The position numbers and the translations under genes were made by a program. A model generated the notes under the pieces. That model searched no databases. It was not told the DNA's origin and was given only the letters and a program-made list of their open reading frames with translations. A DNA stretch of 55,959 nt from a virus: positions 1 to 55,959 of IMG/VR virus record IMGVR_UViG_3300036791_000391, one strand, 5' to 3'. Of this stretch, positions 46,777 to 54,159 are shown piece after piece; the first letter of the stretch is position 1, and every line of letters starts with the position of its first letter.

Positions 46777-47301
46777 TCAAATCGTCCCGAACCGACCGAA
46801 GTCGGGCAGTACCGGCTTGCCGTCCAGCCGACCGAACAGGTGCAGCACGTTGCTGGTGATGTTGATGTGCTCAGCGGTCGGCACGAAGCACTGGTACGCG
46901 TGCCCCTCACCGAACACGGCGTAGTGCATCAGCTTGAGATCCGCGTAGCCGGGTATCCGGGTGCGCATCTGGTAGCTGAAGCTGGCGTGCAGCCAGTCGG
47001 TTCCCGGGTCGCTCTCGAAGTCCAGGGTGACGATGATGCCCTTGCCGTTGCCGAGGATGAACCAGCCGTCCTCACCGAACGCCTGGGCCTTGTCCCACGT
47101 CCGGTCCCGCTCCCGCAGGCGGTGGTTGATGGCCTTGATGTCGATCAGCTCGGCGACCCGCCGCCCCATCGTCGGGTGGGGCCGATCACCCGCGACGTTC
47201 ATCTTGTAGATCAGCCAGTCGCGGAACTGCTCACGGCTCATGGTGGCCTTGGCCTCGGCGATCTCCGCGCGCCATCGGTCCCGGTCCTCGGGCTCAGTCA
47301 T
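46777..47301 (-). CDS. DUF7694-like protein, 174 aa
   Basis: An N-terminal helical part (EAKATMSREQFRDWLIYKMN) precedes WLHASFSYQMRTRIPGYADL, KLMHYAVFGEGHAYQCFVPT and HINITSNVLHLFGRLDGKPV. This matches the phage family that I know as DUF7694. Function unknown. Confidence 0.65.
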   Translation of the reverse strand: MTEPEDRDRWRAEIAEAKATMSREQFRDWLIYKMNVAGDRPHPTMGRRVAELIDIKAINHRLRERDRTWDKAQAFGEDGWFILGNGKGIIVTLDFESDPGTDWLHASFSYQMRTRIPGYADLKLMHYAVFGEGHAYQCFVPTAEHINITSNVLHLFGRLDGKPVLPDFGRFGTI

Positions 47302-47458
47302 TGTGGGGCCTCGGGTACAGGTCCGGGTCGCTGGTATCCAGGCTGACGTACAGGGTGTCGATATCGGTGTCGGTGTGATGAGCCGCTTCGTGCAGCGGCT
47401 TGCACTCGTCCAGCGTCATGGTCGGATGCCAGGGGCATCTCATGTCGCCCAGTCTCAT
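47294..47458 (-). CDS. Small His-rich protein, 54 aa
   Basis: MRLGDMRCPWHPTMTLDECK, then PLHEAAHHTDTDIDTLYVSL. Likely metal-binding. TGATG overlap upstream. Confidence 0.65.
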   Translation of the reverse strand: MRLGDMRCPWHPTMTLDECKPLHEAAHHTDTDIDTLYVSLDTSDPDLYPRPHND

Positions 47459-47868
47459 CAGTCCATCCTTCCGATCTCGTCGTGCACCCGAGCGGCCAGC
47501 TGTTCGCGGAGCAGATCGACCTGATCGCTGTTCGGCACGTCGGGGTCCACGATCCCGATGCGCTGGTTGGCCCACGAGAACCAGCCGTCGACCAGCGCCG
47601 TCATCGGGATGTTGCCCCACGAGACCGGGCCGACGATCGCGGTCGCCTGGCCGATCCGGGTCGCCAGCCCTTCGCAGCGACCGGACCAGCTACCGCCCTC
47701 CTGCCACCGCTTCTGCGGCTGGCCGATCCACGTCGAGCCCAGGAACGCGTTGTAGGCATCCCAGAGCAGTCCCCAGAGATAGGTCAGCTCGTCCTTCACG
47801 AACTGCTCGGCGTCCCCGAGCTGGTTGGCCCGGTACATGGGTAGCTCGACCATCGGTATGTCGGTCAT
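47458..47868 (-). CDS. Hypothetical protein, 136 aa
   Basis: QFVKDELTYLWGLLWD, FLGSTWIGQPQKRWQEGGSW, NIPMTALVDGWFSWANQR. Tryptophan-rich and helical; unknown. Confidence 0.7.
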   Translation of the reverse strand: MTDIPMVELPMYRANQLGDAEQFVKDELTYLWGLLWDAYNAFLGSTWIGQPQKRWQEGGSWSGRCEGLATRIGQATAIVGPVSWGNIPMTALVDGWFSWANQRIGIVDPDVPNSDQVDLLREQLAARVHDEIGRMD

Positions 47869-48122
47869 GCGATCATCTCCCGGGCCGCGCAGCGGAGGGT
47901 GTCGGGATCGGTACTGTCCACCGTGATCATCATCGACAAGCAGTGATGGCCGGGGCCGTACAGCTCGATGTTGACCAGGCCAACGGTCCCCTCGGCGAGC
48001 GGGTTACCGGTGTTGGTCTGCTCATAGACGAGCCATTCGCAGCCCTCGGGCAGCGGGGGCAGGCCGGTCAGTTTGAGTCGGCCGCCACCGATCCGGTCGA
48101 ACAGGTCGGTGACGAAACCCAT
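47865..48122 (-). CDS. Hypothetical protein, 85 aa
   Basis: GFVTDLFDRIGGGRLKLTGL, then LVNIELYGPGHHCLSMMITV. Strand-rich; unknown. Confidence 0.65.
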   Translation of the reverse strand: MGFVTDLFDRIGGGRLKLTGLPPLPEGCEWLVYEQTNTGNPLAEGTVGLVNIELYGPGHHCLSMMITVDSTDPDTLRCAAREMIA

Positions 48123-48283
48123 CAGAACGCCCTCGATCCGAGCCGCAGCGACAGGGCGTCGAAGCCGGGTGTATCCACCAGCTCACGGTGCTCCGCACAG
48201 CCCTGGTACTTCGCCCCCGGGACCACCACGGCAGCGGTGCGTTTACCCCGGTTCAGGCAGATCACGCAATGGATTTCGATCAT
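48122..48283 (-). CDS. Small C-H-type metal-binding protein, 53 aa
   Basis: MIEIHCVICLNRGKRTAAVV, then AKYQGCAEHRELVDTPGFDA. CxxC...CxxH ligands. Confidence 0.7.
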   Translation of the reverse strand: MIEIHCVICLNRGKRTAAVVVPGAKYQGCAEHRELVDTPGFDALSLRLGSRAF

Positions 48284-48462
48284 TGGCCACGCCAGTGCGC
48301 CATCATCGCGTGAACTTCCGCGTCGGTCCCGTAGAACACGTCGTGCGGCATCAGGTCCGGGCTGTACCGGGTCGCTACCCACCGCGAGCCCACCTGGTCC
48401 ACGCGGAGCAACCGACCGTCCCGGGCGATGGCGTGCCCGGTGTGGTGCGGGCTGACGAGCAT
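48280..48462 (-). CDS. First gene of a leftward sub-operon, 60 aa
   Basis: MLVSPHHTGHAIARDGRLLR, then VGSRWVATRYSPDLMPHDVF. GGAG precedes the ATG. Lies just after the inverted repeat at 48477 and the terminator at 48514. Confidence 0.65.
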   Translation of the reverse strand: MLVSPHHTGHAIARDGRLLRVDQVGSRWVATRYSPDLMPHDVFYGTDAEVHAMMAHWRGQ

Positions 48463-48476
48463 TTCGGTCTCCGCTC

Positions 48477-48503
48477 ATCACGGTAGATCTGGTTCACCGT
48501 GAT
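48477..48503. promoter_or_regulatory. Operator-like inverted repeat
   Basis: ATCACGGT (48477-48484) and ACCGTGAT (48496-48503), perfect 8-bp arms, 11-bp centre, 15 bp upstream of the 48462 start. The size and place fit a dimeric repressor site; it is unrelated to the TAsCGCGsTA dyad. Confidence 0.5.
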
Positions 48504-48513
48504 CCCTTCCAGG

Positions 48514-48551
48514 CACGCCGAGGCTCGCCCCTAGAGACCAACCTCGGCGTG
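48514..48551 (-). terminator. Terminator between leftward sub-operons
   Basis: CACGCCGAGG (48514-48523) pairs with CCTCGGCGTG (48542-48551), a perfect 10-bp stem, 15 nt after the stop at 48567. Confidence 0.7.
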
Positions 48552-48566
48552 TCATCTGTCCCGGTG

Positions 48567-48902
48567 TTACTCGCCGCGCTCCTCGTACATCAGCGCCGTC
48601 TTCTCAAACGCCTCGGCCACAGCCTCGTCGTCCAGGCCGCGGTCCTCGTCCAGCGAATTCAGCGACTGCGTATACGTGCGGCCGGTGATCTCCTTCACCT
48701 TCTCGGCTACCGCCGTTGACATGTCTCGCAGCGCCGCTCTCCACTCAAAGTGTGAATCGGTGTTGAACTCGTTGAGGGTGACCTCTTTAAGGCTGCGCAC
48801 CATGTTGCGGGTCGGCGTGCAATAACACACCCGCTCGTCCTCCCGCCTGCCGAACCGTCGAACACTGACTGCTGCCTGCCGGATCATCTCTGACTTCTTC
48901 AC
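48567..48902 (-). CDS. Hypothetical helical protein, 111 aa
   Basis: GTG start with GAGGAGAGGA upstream, overlapping the previous stop. MIRQAAVSVRRFGRREDERV, then EWRAALRDMSTAVAEKVKEI. Unknown; last gene before the terminator. Confidence 0.7.
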   Translation of the reverse strand: MKKSEMIRQAAVSVRRFGRREDERVCYCTPTRNMVRSLKEVTLNEFNTDSHFEWRAALRDMSTAVAEKVKEITGRTYTQSLNSLDEDRGLDDEAVAEAFEKTALMYEERGE

Positions 48903-49138
48903 CTGTTCCTCTCCTCGGCGGCACCGTGCCGCCGTAGCTTCCAGACACGCCGTACCCAGCCACGGATCAGCCGGTACTTCCGTTTCGGCCACATGAGGTG
49001 CCACCAGAGCCGGTCCCCCGGCTCAGCCGGGGCGACCAGCCAGGGCGGCACGTCGTAGATCAGGCAGATCTCCCTCTTGTTCAGCCTCCGCTGCTCCTCG
49101 AAGTTCGCTGCCGTGGTCGGCGGCCTCTGCTTGGGCAT
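48899..49138 (-). CDS. Small protein carrying a portal-like motif
   Basis: The product has 79 residues. ANFEEQRRLNKREICLIYDV followed by PPWLVAPAEPG closely resembles the portal segment FQRSEICIMYGVPPILIG of 11040-12443. The rest (YRLIRGWVRRVWKLRRHGAA) is a basic helix. It may be a portal fragment kept as a separate gene, or chance similarity over ~12 residues. Confidence 0.6.
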   Translation of the reverse strand: MPKQRPPTTAANFEEQRRLNKREICLIYDVPPWLVAPAEPGDRLWWHLMWPKRKYRLIRGWVRRVWKLRRHGAAEERNR

Positions 49139-49784
49139 CGTCCTCCTTCTCTGATCCGCGCTCGTAGACGGTGATGTCGTCGTGCAGTCCCCACCACTGG
49201 ACCGGCCGGTGTTCCGCGACCGGATGCCACTCGGCGTTCAGCAGGTCGTGCAGCCCCTCGTCGCCCGTGCAGCCGCCGCCGCTCTCGCCGATGTAGATGA
49301 CCTTGTGCCCCTCGTACGCGCGCAGGATGTCCTCGCCCGCGCGCTGCGAGTACGGCGGCCAGGCCAGGAACAGCACCCGGCCGGGGTGCTTCCGCACGGC
49401 GTCGGTGCCGTCCATCTTCTCGACCGACACCCAGCAGGTCGCGCCGACGTGCCACGGGTTGCCCTTCGGGCTCTCCGTGTGGGGCGGGTACTGGTCGTAG
49501 CTGGCCACGTCCACCCCGACCTGGCCGAGCACATAGCCCCAGTAGCCGGTGCCCGCCATCGGGTCCACCAGCCCGTCCGCGAGGCAGTGCACGGCGACGA
49601 ACGCGACGGTCTCCGGGTGGGTCACGGTCCAGGCGTAGCGCGCCACGAATTCGTTCCGGTCCAGCACCGGCTCGTACTGGAGGTTCTCCCGGAAGTTGAA
49701 CCGCTCGATCTGCAGGCCGCGCTCCCACGGCCACTCGCCAGGCTTCGCGTGATCCCTCACGTCGTCCCAGTACGGGTTGTGCAT
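49023..49784 (-). CDS. SAM-dependent methyltransferase, N6-adenine-like
   Basis: The product has 253 residues. VDPMAGTGYWGYVLGQVGVD is a motif I, and VLFLAWPPYSQRAG resembles the [D/N/S]PPY catalytic motif with W in place of the acidic residue. The N-terminal part (RFNFRENLQYEPVLDRNEFV) may bind substrate. The last ~38 codons overlap the 48899 gene in another frame and look less coding, so the real end could be earlier. DNA, RNA or protein target is not settled. Confidence 0.7.
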   Translation of the reverse strand: MHNPYWDDVRDHAKPGEWPWERGLQIERFNFRENLQYEPVLDRNEFVARYAWTVTHPETVAFVAVHCLADGLVDPMAGTGYWGYVLGQVGVDVASYDQYPPHTESPKGNPWHVGATCWVSVEKMDGTDAVRKHPGRVLFLAWPPYSQRAGEDILRAYEGHKVIYIGESGGGCTGDEGLHDLLNAEWHPVAEHRPVQWWGLHDDITVYERGSEKEDDAQAEAADHGSELRGAAEAEQEGDLPDLRRAALAGRPG

Positions 49785-50203
49785 CAGTCCCCCTTCAGGT
49801 CGGGATTCACCTCGATGAAGGGCATCGCCCCGGGCAGCGCGTTCCACAATTCGCGCGGCATGCAGAAGCTGGCCTGTTCGGTCCCGATGCCGAGCAGGAA
49901 CAGCTGCTCCATGACCAGGTGCTGCCCGGTCCACTGGTTGCCGTCCTTGTCGTCGCAGGCGTTCAGGAACGACCACCCGCCCCCACCGCCCGACTCGTGG
50001 GGCTGGAACTGATCGGGGAGTTGGGCCAGCATCCCACCGATCTCCCGGCGTCGGCGAGCTAATTTCTTCACGGCGAAGTGAGCGGTGTGCACGATGCCCT
50101 GCACGGTGATCGTCGGGTGGCTCTCCGCGCCGTGCGCGAGGCAATCCTCGAACACCCGGGTCACGTGCTCGGAGCTGAGCGGCGAGTCGCGGTGGTCGGT
50201 CAT
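49784..50203 (-). CDS. Hypothetical protein, 139 aa
   Basis: MTDHRDSPLSSEHVTRVFED, FAVKKLARRRREIGGMLAQL, then QASFCMPRELWNALPGAMPF. TGATG coupling downstream. Unknown. Confidence 0.7.
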   Translation of the reverse strand: MTDHRDSPLSSEHVTRVFEDCLAHGAESHPTITVQGIVHTAHFAVKKLARRRREIGGMLAQLPDQFQPHESGGGGGWSFLNACDDKDGNQWTGQHLVMEQLFLLGIGTEQASFCMPRELWNALPGAMPFIEVNPDLKGD

Positions 50204-50208
50204 CGTGG

Positions 50209-50292
50209 TCACCCGGCCCCGGCGCAGTCGGGGCAGATCAGCTCGCCCCAGAACAGGTCTCGGACTCGGCAGTTCGGGCAAATTCTGTGCAT
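50209..50292 (-). CDS. 27-aa zinc-ribbon peptide
   Basis: MHRICPNCRVRDLFWGELIC followed by PDCAGAG: two CxxC pairs 13 residues apart, a minimal ribbon. GAGGAGAGGA directly precedes the ATG. Confidence 0.65.
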   Translation of the reverse strand: MHRICPNCRVRDLFWGELICPDCAGAG

Positions 50293-50300
50293 TCCTCTCC

Positions 50301-50495
50301 TCACACTCGTCGTTGCGCTACGTCGCGCAGGTGATACTGCACGCCATCCGAACCCCAGCAGGTCAGACAGCCACACGCGTGGTCTCCTTTATGGCCCGGC
50401 CTCAGCAGGCACTCATGGGGACGGTCGATGGGTCGGATGGACCCACCGATGATGCATCGGTACTCCGACTGCCGCGTCTGAGCGCCGCAGATCAT
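50301..50495 (-). CDS. Small protein with GHxGDH metal motif, 64 aa
   Basis: HECLLRPGHKGDHACGCLTC carries C-x4-GHxGDH plus a CxC-x2-C. The N-terminal start is uncertain. Confidence 0.65.
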   Translation of the reverse strand: MICGAQTRQSEYRCIIGGSIRPIDRPHECLLRPGHKGDHACGCLTCWGSDGVQYHLRDVAQRRV

Positions 50496-50508
50496 CAGGT
50501 CAGCCGGG

Positions 50509-50739
50509 TCACCACGACAGGATCTGTGTCGAATCCAGGTCGGCGACGGCGTCGGCCAGGCCCTCCACGGAGTCTCGGGCCTCGGCCTCGGCGTCGGGTA
50601 GCTCGGGGACGTTCACGCCCTGCTTCGCCCGGTCCAGCAGCAGCCGGGACGACGCCGCGATGTCCATCAAATCCCCCACGTAGTCGTCTTTGCCGTTCTT
50701 GTTGCGCTGCAATCGTTTTGGCATTTGGATCCCCTTCAT
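50509..50739 (-). CDS. Small protein, 76 aa
   Basis: MKGIQMPKRLQRNKNGKDDY (basic), then an acidic helix EAEARDSVEGLADAVADLDS. ATGA overlap with the wHTH gene. Confidence 0.65.
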   Translation of the reverse strand: MKGIQMPKRLQRNKNGKDDYVGDLMDIAASSRLLLDRAKQGVNVPELPDAEAEARDSVEGLADAVADLDSTQILSW

Positions 50740-51101
50740 CCGGACACCGCCGCGTGGGCGTGTGCCTTGAACAAGCCGTGGTCGGTTCGCCACATCAGCC
50801 CCTTGGCTTGCATGTGATACAGCCGGTTATAGGCGGTTTTCTTGTCCATCTCGAAGTACTCGGCCACCTCCAGCGCGGTGACTCCGTCCTTGGCCCGGGC
50901 CAGGTTGATGATCTGCTCGGCCAGGTCGGACGTGGGTGGCGCCTTGGGCACCTTTTTAGGCGGCGGTTTCTTCTCGGGTTTCGAGGACTCGATAGCTTTC
51001 ATCGACGGCCGCTTGCGGGCCGCCAGCGCGGCATCGATGTGCTTGAACGCGGCGACCTCTTCGGGGGTGCCCTCGACCGTCAGGTCCGGATACATCTTCA
51101 T
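50736..51101 (-). CDS. Winged-helix DNA-binding protein
   Basis: The product has 121 residues. A Lys/Pro-rich linker (SSKPEKKPPPKKVPKAPPTS) separates an N-terminal helix from a winged helix: DGVTALEVAEYFEMDKKTAY (recognition helices), then NRLYHMQAKGLMWRTDHGLF (wing). A likely phage transcription regulator and a candidate for binding one of the operator types here. Confidence 0.75.
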   Translation of the reverse strand: MKMYPDLTVEGTPEEVAAFKHIDAALAARKRPSMKAIESSKPEKKPPPKKVPKAPPTSDLAEQIINLARAKDGVTALEVAEYFEMDKKTAYNRLYHMQAKGLMWRTDHGLFKAHAHAAVSG

Positions 51102-51325
51102 CGCTGTCCCCGTTGGCTGATCGACACCATCTGACCCATGTAGCCGGACCCGATGCCGGTGACCACGCCCCGGCTGTACCGTTCACGCTTCTCGGTCGTG
51201 TCGGCCCACCACGGCGGCGGCACAACCACGGTCTCCCCCACCACTAGTTCACCCTCGCCAACCCAGCGGTACGTTAGCTCCTTGCTGTCGCCGCCGATGG
51301 CGACCCGCACAATTTGCTCGGTCAT
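51098..51325 (-). CDS. Small SH3-like beta protein, 75 aa
   Basis: ELTYRWVGEGELVVGETVVV, then SRGVVTGIGSGYMGQMVSIS; the order strand-turn-strand with a GxVxGxGS motif resembles small SH3 barrels. Confidence 0.65.
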   Translation of the reverse strand: MTEQIVRVAIGGDSKELTYRWVGEGELVVGETVVVPPPWWADTTEKRERYSRGVVTGIGSGYMGQMVSISQRGQR

Positions 51326-51603
51326 CGCCGCTTCCCCCAGATCGCCGTCTCGTGCCGGAGCGCGAACGCGACATGGGCGCGGGCGTTCTGCGCGCCGTAG
51401 TAGGTGCGGCCCAGCCGGGTCGCCATATCGAAGGTGGTGTCGTCGTGCTCGATCATCGACACCAGCATCGACACGTCGTCGTCGGACCAGACCGAGCCCA
51501 CGTTGAACGCGCCCTTTTTGGACTTCTCGTTGAGGTACGCGGCGACGGACTTGCCGTACTTGCGCGCCTCGGCCTGAATCGACACGGCCTTCCTAGCGGC
51601 CAT
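51322..51603 (-). CDS. Myb/SANT-like helix-turn-helix protein, 93 aa
   Basis: Start MAARKAV. GSVWSDDDVSMLVSMIEHDD, then TTFDMATRLGRTYYGAQNAR resembles the W.xxE-DxxL...x..A..LGRT..a...R pattern of small phage Myb/SANT HTH proteins. Possible DNA-binding. Confidence 0.65.
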   Translation of the reverse strand: MAARKAVSIQAEARKYGKSVAAYLNEKSKKGAFNVGSVWSDDDVSMLVSMIEHDDTTFDMATRLGRTYYGAQNARAHVAFALRHETAIWGKRR

Positions 51604-51832
51604 CGTTCTCCTTATCCTCGGCGGCCTGAACCGCACCGATCACGGCGTCTGCCTGTTGCAGAATCAGCCTGATTTCCCGCTCCATGTGCCGCAGCATCTC
51701 GCTGGGCTTGGTCAGCCCGTGGGTGTCCGCCCGTTTAGCCAGCGTGCCGAACTGGGCCGCGAGCGAGCCCATCCCGGGTGTCATCGACGCCAGGCTGTCC
51801 CGGGCCATCTGGCATAGCCCCTCGGCGGTCAC
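51593..51832 (-). CDS. Small helical protein, 79 aa
   Basis: CQMARDSLASMTPGMGSLAA, then MLRHMEREIRLILQQADAVI. Unknown; overlaps both neighbours. Confidence 0.65.
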   Translation of the reverse strand: MTAEGLCQMARDSLASMTPGMGSLAAQFGTLAKRADTHGLTKPSEMLRHMEREIRLILQQADAVIGAVQAAEDKENDGR

Positions 51833-52491
51833 CGATCCGGCCCGCCCGGTCCGGTGAGATCCCGGTTGAACCCCTCCGCGACGTTCACGAACCGCTCGAT
51901 CAGGTTCTGCACCGCCTCCGGGCCGATCTCCCAGCCCTCCTCGATGATCTCCACCAGCTCCGGCGGCATCTCCCGGACGATCTCCAGGCCCAGCGCCATC
52001 GCCTCCCCGAACCGGCCACCGACCTTCGGGCCGACCTCCAGACGCGAATCGATCCAGTCGCCCAGCGTGGGCGGCTTATCCGGGTACCGAGTCAGCGGGG
52101 CGTGAACCATTCCGCCCCGGCCGCGCCGATCCGAGCACATCAGGATCACCGCCTCGGTCCGGTCGGGGCGTTCCCGGATCGGTGTGGTGACCGTGCCCCG
52201 GGAGACATCCACGTCGGGGTCGTCCCGGTCCACCATGGCCATGTACCCGGTGGTGACCGTGACGCACTCGGTGGCTTGACCCACGGCCAGGGTGGCGGTG
52301 ATCCACCTAGCGAGCTTGTCCTTGGCCTCGTCGTCCTTCATCAGCTCGCCCATCGACATCAGCCCGGGGCCGTGCGGCCCTAGCCACAGCAAGATCGGCA
52401 TGATGTCGTCGTCGGGGTCGGTCAGCCCCTCGACACACTCCCGGGAATGCGTCTTGGCGTGCTCGACCAAATCGGGCACGGATGGGGCCAT
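51829..52491 (-). CDS. Paralogue of 26933-27577, 220 aa
   Basis: Co-linear with the 214-aa protein of the other operon (DDIMPILLWLGPHG, QATECVTVTTGYMAMV, TLGDWIDSR, MPPELVEIIEEGWEIG). Here it is the first gene after cassette I, whereas the other copy is deep in an operon. No known fold recognised. Confidence 0.8.
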   Translation of the reverse strand: MAPSVPDLVEHAKTHSRECVEGLTDPDDDIMPILLWLGPHGPGLMSMGELMKDDEAKDKLARWITATLAVGQATECVTVTTGYMAMVDRDDPDVDVSRGTVTTPIRERPDRTEAVILMCSDRRGRGGMVHAPLTRYPDKPPTLGDWIDSRLEVGPKVGGRFGEAMALGLEIVREMPPELVEIIEEGWEIGPEAVQNLIERFVNVAEGFNRDLTGPGGPDR

Positions 52492-52560
52492 TTGGTTCCT
52501 TTCATCGGGACCGGCCTGTTGCCGATCCAGGGTCTGACTATAGCTAGCGCAGTAACAGTT
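52492..52560 (-). promoter_or_regulatory. Promoter/operator/UTR cassette I
   Basis: Leftward core AACTGTTACTGCGCTAGCTATAGT from 52560 (dyad TACTGCGCTA, -10-like TATAGT). UTR hairpin GGATCGGC-AACAG-GCCGGTCC (52508-52528), then GAAAGGAACCAA before the ATG at 52491. Confidence 0.72.
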
Positions 52561-52588
52561 GGCTAACCGATTCGATGATCTCCCCTTC

Positions 52589-52612
52589 GCGCCAGGACCA
52601 CCGCCCTGGCGC
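52589..52612 (-). terminator. Stem-loop after the DUF732 triplet
   Basis: GCGCCAGG-ACCACCGC-CCTGGCGC, a perfect 8-bp stem, 24 nt after the stop at 52637 and upstream of cassette I. Confidence 0.65.
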
Positions 52613-52636
52613 TCAGGCAGACCACGATCATCTCGG

Positions 52637-52972
52637 TCAGCTGTACTCGGGGCAGAAGTGCCACTCCGCACCCATCACCATCGCGATGATCTGCTCGGCG
52701 GTGTAGTCGTCAGGTGAGTACGCAAGTTCGCGCTCCACCTGCCGCCTGCTGTAGCCCTCATACCGTTCCGCGCAGAGCCGTGAGCCGAGGTCAGCAGCAT
52801 TCCATTGATCCTCGTGGCGGAGGCCCGCGTACCTCAGCTCGTCCCGGTAGTTGACGGCGCTGTGGTCACCCTGGGCACCGATGGTCGCGATGGTGGCCCC
52901 TGCGGGTGACGCCATCGCGATACCAAGCGAGACCATTCCGGCGGCGAGACCGCCCAGGATCACCCGGCGCAT
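52637..52972 (-). CDS. DUF732-like secreted protein 3
   Basis: The product has 111 residues. Signal peptide MRRVILGGLAAGMVSLGIAM then ASPAGA. The mature part has YRDELRYAGLRHEDQWNAAD, LGSRLCAERYEGYSRRQVE and a C-terminal WHFCPEY; two cysteines probably disulphide-bonded. DUF732 is a small exported family of mycolate-containing actinobacteria. Confidence 0.8.
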   Translation of the reverse strand: MRRVILGGLAAGMVSLGIAMASPAGATIATIGAQGDHSAVNYRDELRYAGLRHEDQWNAADLGSRLCAERYEGYSRRQVERELAYSPDDYTAEQIIAMVMGAEWHFCPEYS

Positions 52973-53367
52973 CAGACCGTGCTCCCATTGCTCGGTGGGC
53001 CGATTGGTTCTAGTGCGTGTCCGATCAGCCAGGGGCAGTACGCCCCCTCCGCTGCGCCGACAAAATACAGCGAGTCCGCAAGCGGTAGGAATCCGCCATT
53101 TGAGGTGGACCACCGGCCGATCCTCCGGGCCTCATCCGGCACAGTGATCCCGGTGGACAGGTCCAAGCAGACGTTGTGCGCGGTATTGATCAGGGTGTAA
53201 TCCTCCCCGTGCAGGGCAGTGAGCCCGTCATCAGCCATCGCCGCCAGGAACGCGGCGTCATCGGAGTCAGCGTGTGCAACACCGATACCAGACCCCATCA
53301 GGCCTGAGAAAGGTAAGACCGCAATACCGACTGCGGCCACTACCTTCAGGATGGTTACCCGGCGCAT
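52972..53367 (-). CDS. DUF732-like secreted protein 2
   Basis: The product has 131 residues. Signal peptide MRRVTILKVVAAVGIAVLPF with AHADSDD cleavage region. FLAAMADDGLTALHGED, AHNVCLDLSTG and a late AEGAYCPWL fit the family (D..FL..L...GI...G..VC..L...A...YCP). TGATG coupled to both sister genes. Confidence 0.82.
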   Translation of the reverse strand: MRRVTILKVVAAVGIAVLPFSGLMGSGIGVAHADSDDAAFLAAMADDGLTALHGEDYTLINTAHNVCLDLSTGITVPDEARRIGRWSTSNGGFLPLADSLYFVGAAEGAYCPWLIGHALEPIGPPSNGSTV

Positions 53368-53747
53368 CAGACGCTCCCCACCATGGTGGCGGGGCTCGGG
53401 GAGTCGATCACGGCCTGCCAGGCGGTGGGGCAGAACACGATGGCCGCGTCCTCCACCTGATCCAGCATGTTCTGGTAAGTCATGGGGAGGCTGGGCGACC
53501 AGTTGTAATTGGCGATCCGGTGGGCATCCCAACCGTTGTAGCGCATCTCAGCGCAGACCGTGCCCGCAAATCTAATGGCCTGTGACGTGTCGGTGACCGT
53601 GAGACCGTCGTTGTTCATCATCTGCAGATAGACCAGGGTGTCATGGTCGATGGGCGCAGCGCTCGCCGACCCGGCGAGGGTGATCCCGGTGGCCATCGCC
53701 CCCACGATCCCGAGGGCGGCGATACCGCCCCTGACACTGTTCTTCAT
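53367..53747 (-). CDS. DUF732-like secreted protein 1
   Basis: The product has 126 residues. Signal peptide MKNSVRGGIAALGIVGAMAT then GSASAAPIDHD. LVYLQMMNNDGLTVTDTSQA, AGTVCAEMRYNGWD and AIVFCPTAWQA. GAAAGGAAG precedes the ATG. First and best preserved of the triplet. Confidence 0.85.
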   Translation of the reverse strand: MKNSVRGGIAALGIVGAMATGITLAGSASAAPIDHDTLVYLQMMNNDGLTVTDTSQAIRFAGTVCAEMRYNGWDAHRIANYNWSPSLPMTYQNMLDQVEDAAIVFCPTAWQAVIDSPSPATMVGSV

Positions 53748-53799
53748 GTCGTGCTTCCTTTCAACCGGACCCGGCCCATTGCCGTGGTCTCGCGCCCTG

Positions 53800-53818
53800 C
53801 CCCGGGCTCGCACCGGGG
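53800..53818 (-). promoter_or_regulatory. Hairpin in the leader of the DUF732 triplet
   Basis: CCCCGG-GCTCGCA-CCGGGG in the ~100-nt gap before the triplet. May act as a partial terminator or attenuator. Confidence 0.4.
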
Positions 53819-53848
53819 TCGCCGCTAACGCTCAGGGCTCCTGCGCTG

Positions 53849-54013
53849 TCAGGCCATCACCTCCTCCCGGTTCCGGCGCACCCACGCGGGGAGCTGCGCG
53901 GAGCCGACGCAGTCACACTGGTCGGAGGTATCGGCCTGCGATGGCCATGTCCATACGAGCGCCGATGCTGCGACAGCGGCGCTCGCCAACCACACCTTGC
54001 CCTTACCGTTCAT
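53849..54013 (-). CDS. Small secreted protein, 54 aa
   Basis: MNGKGKVWLASAAVAASALV followed by WTWPSQADTSDQCDCVGSAQ: signal peptide, then a short mature part with CxC. The start overlaps the previous stop; an in-frame extension to 54043 is not needed. Confidence 0.7.
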   Translation of the reverse strand: MNGKGKVWLASAAVAASALVWTWPSQADTSDQCDCVGSAQLPAWVRRNREEVMA

Positions 54014-54159
54014 CGGATAACGCTTCTGTAAAGCGCCTTGCACTCGTGCCCGAAGCCGATGGCTTCGAGCGGGCCGTCAACGATGACTCCGCAATGCTCG
54101 CACTCGTAATCCTCGTATACGACGTACCCGTTCGTAATCCAGTCTGCGGTGTCCACCAT
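54010..54159 (-). CDS. Small zinc-knuckle protein, 49 aa
   Basis: MVDTADWITNGYVVYEDYEC followed by EHCGVIVDGPLEAIGFGHEC: C-C-H-C. GGAAGG precedes the ATG. ATGA overlap with the next gene. Confidence 0.7.
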   Translation of the reverse strand: MVDTADWITNGYVVYEDYECEHCGVIVDGPLEAIGFGHECKALYRSVIR

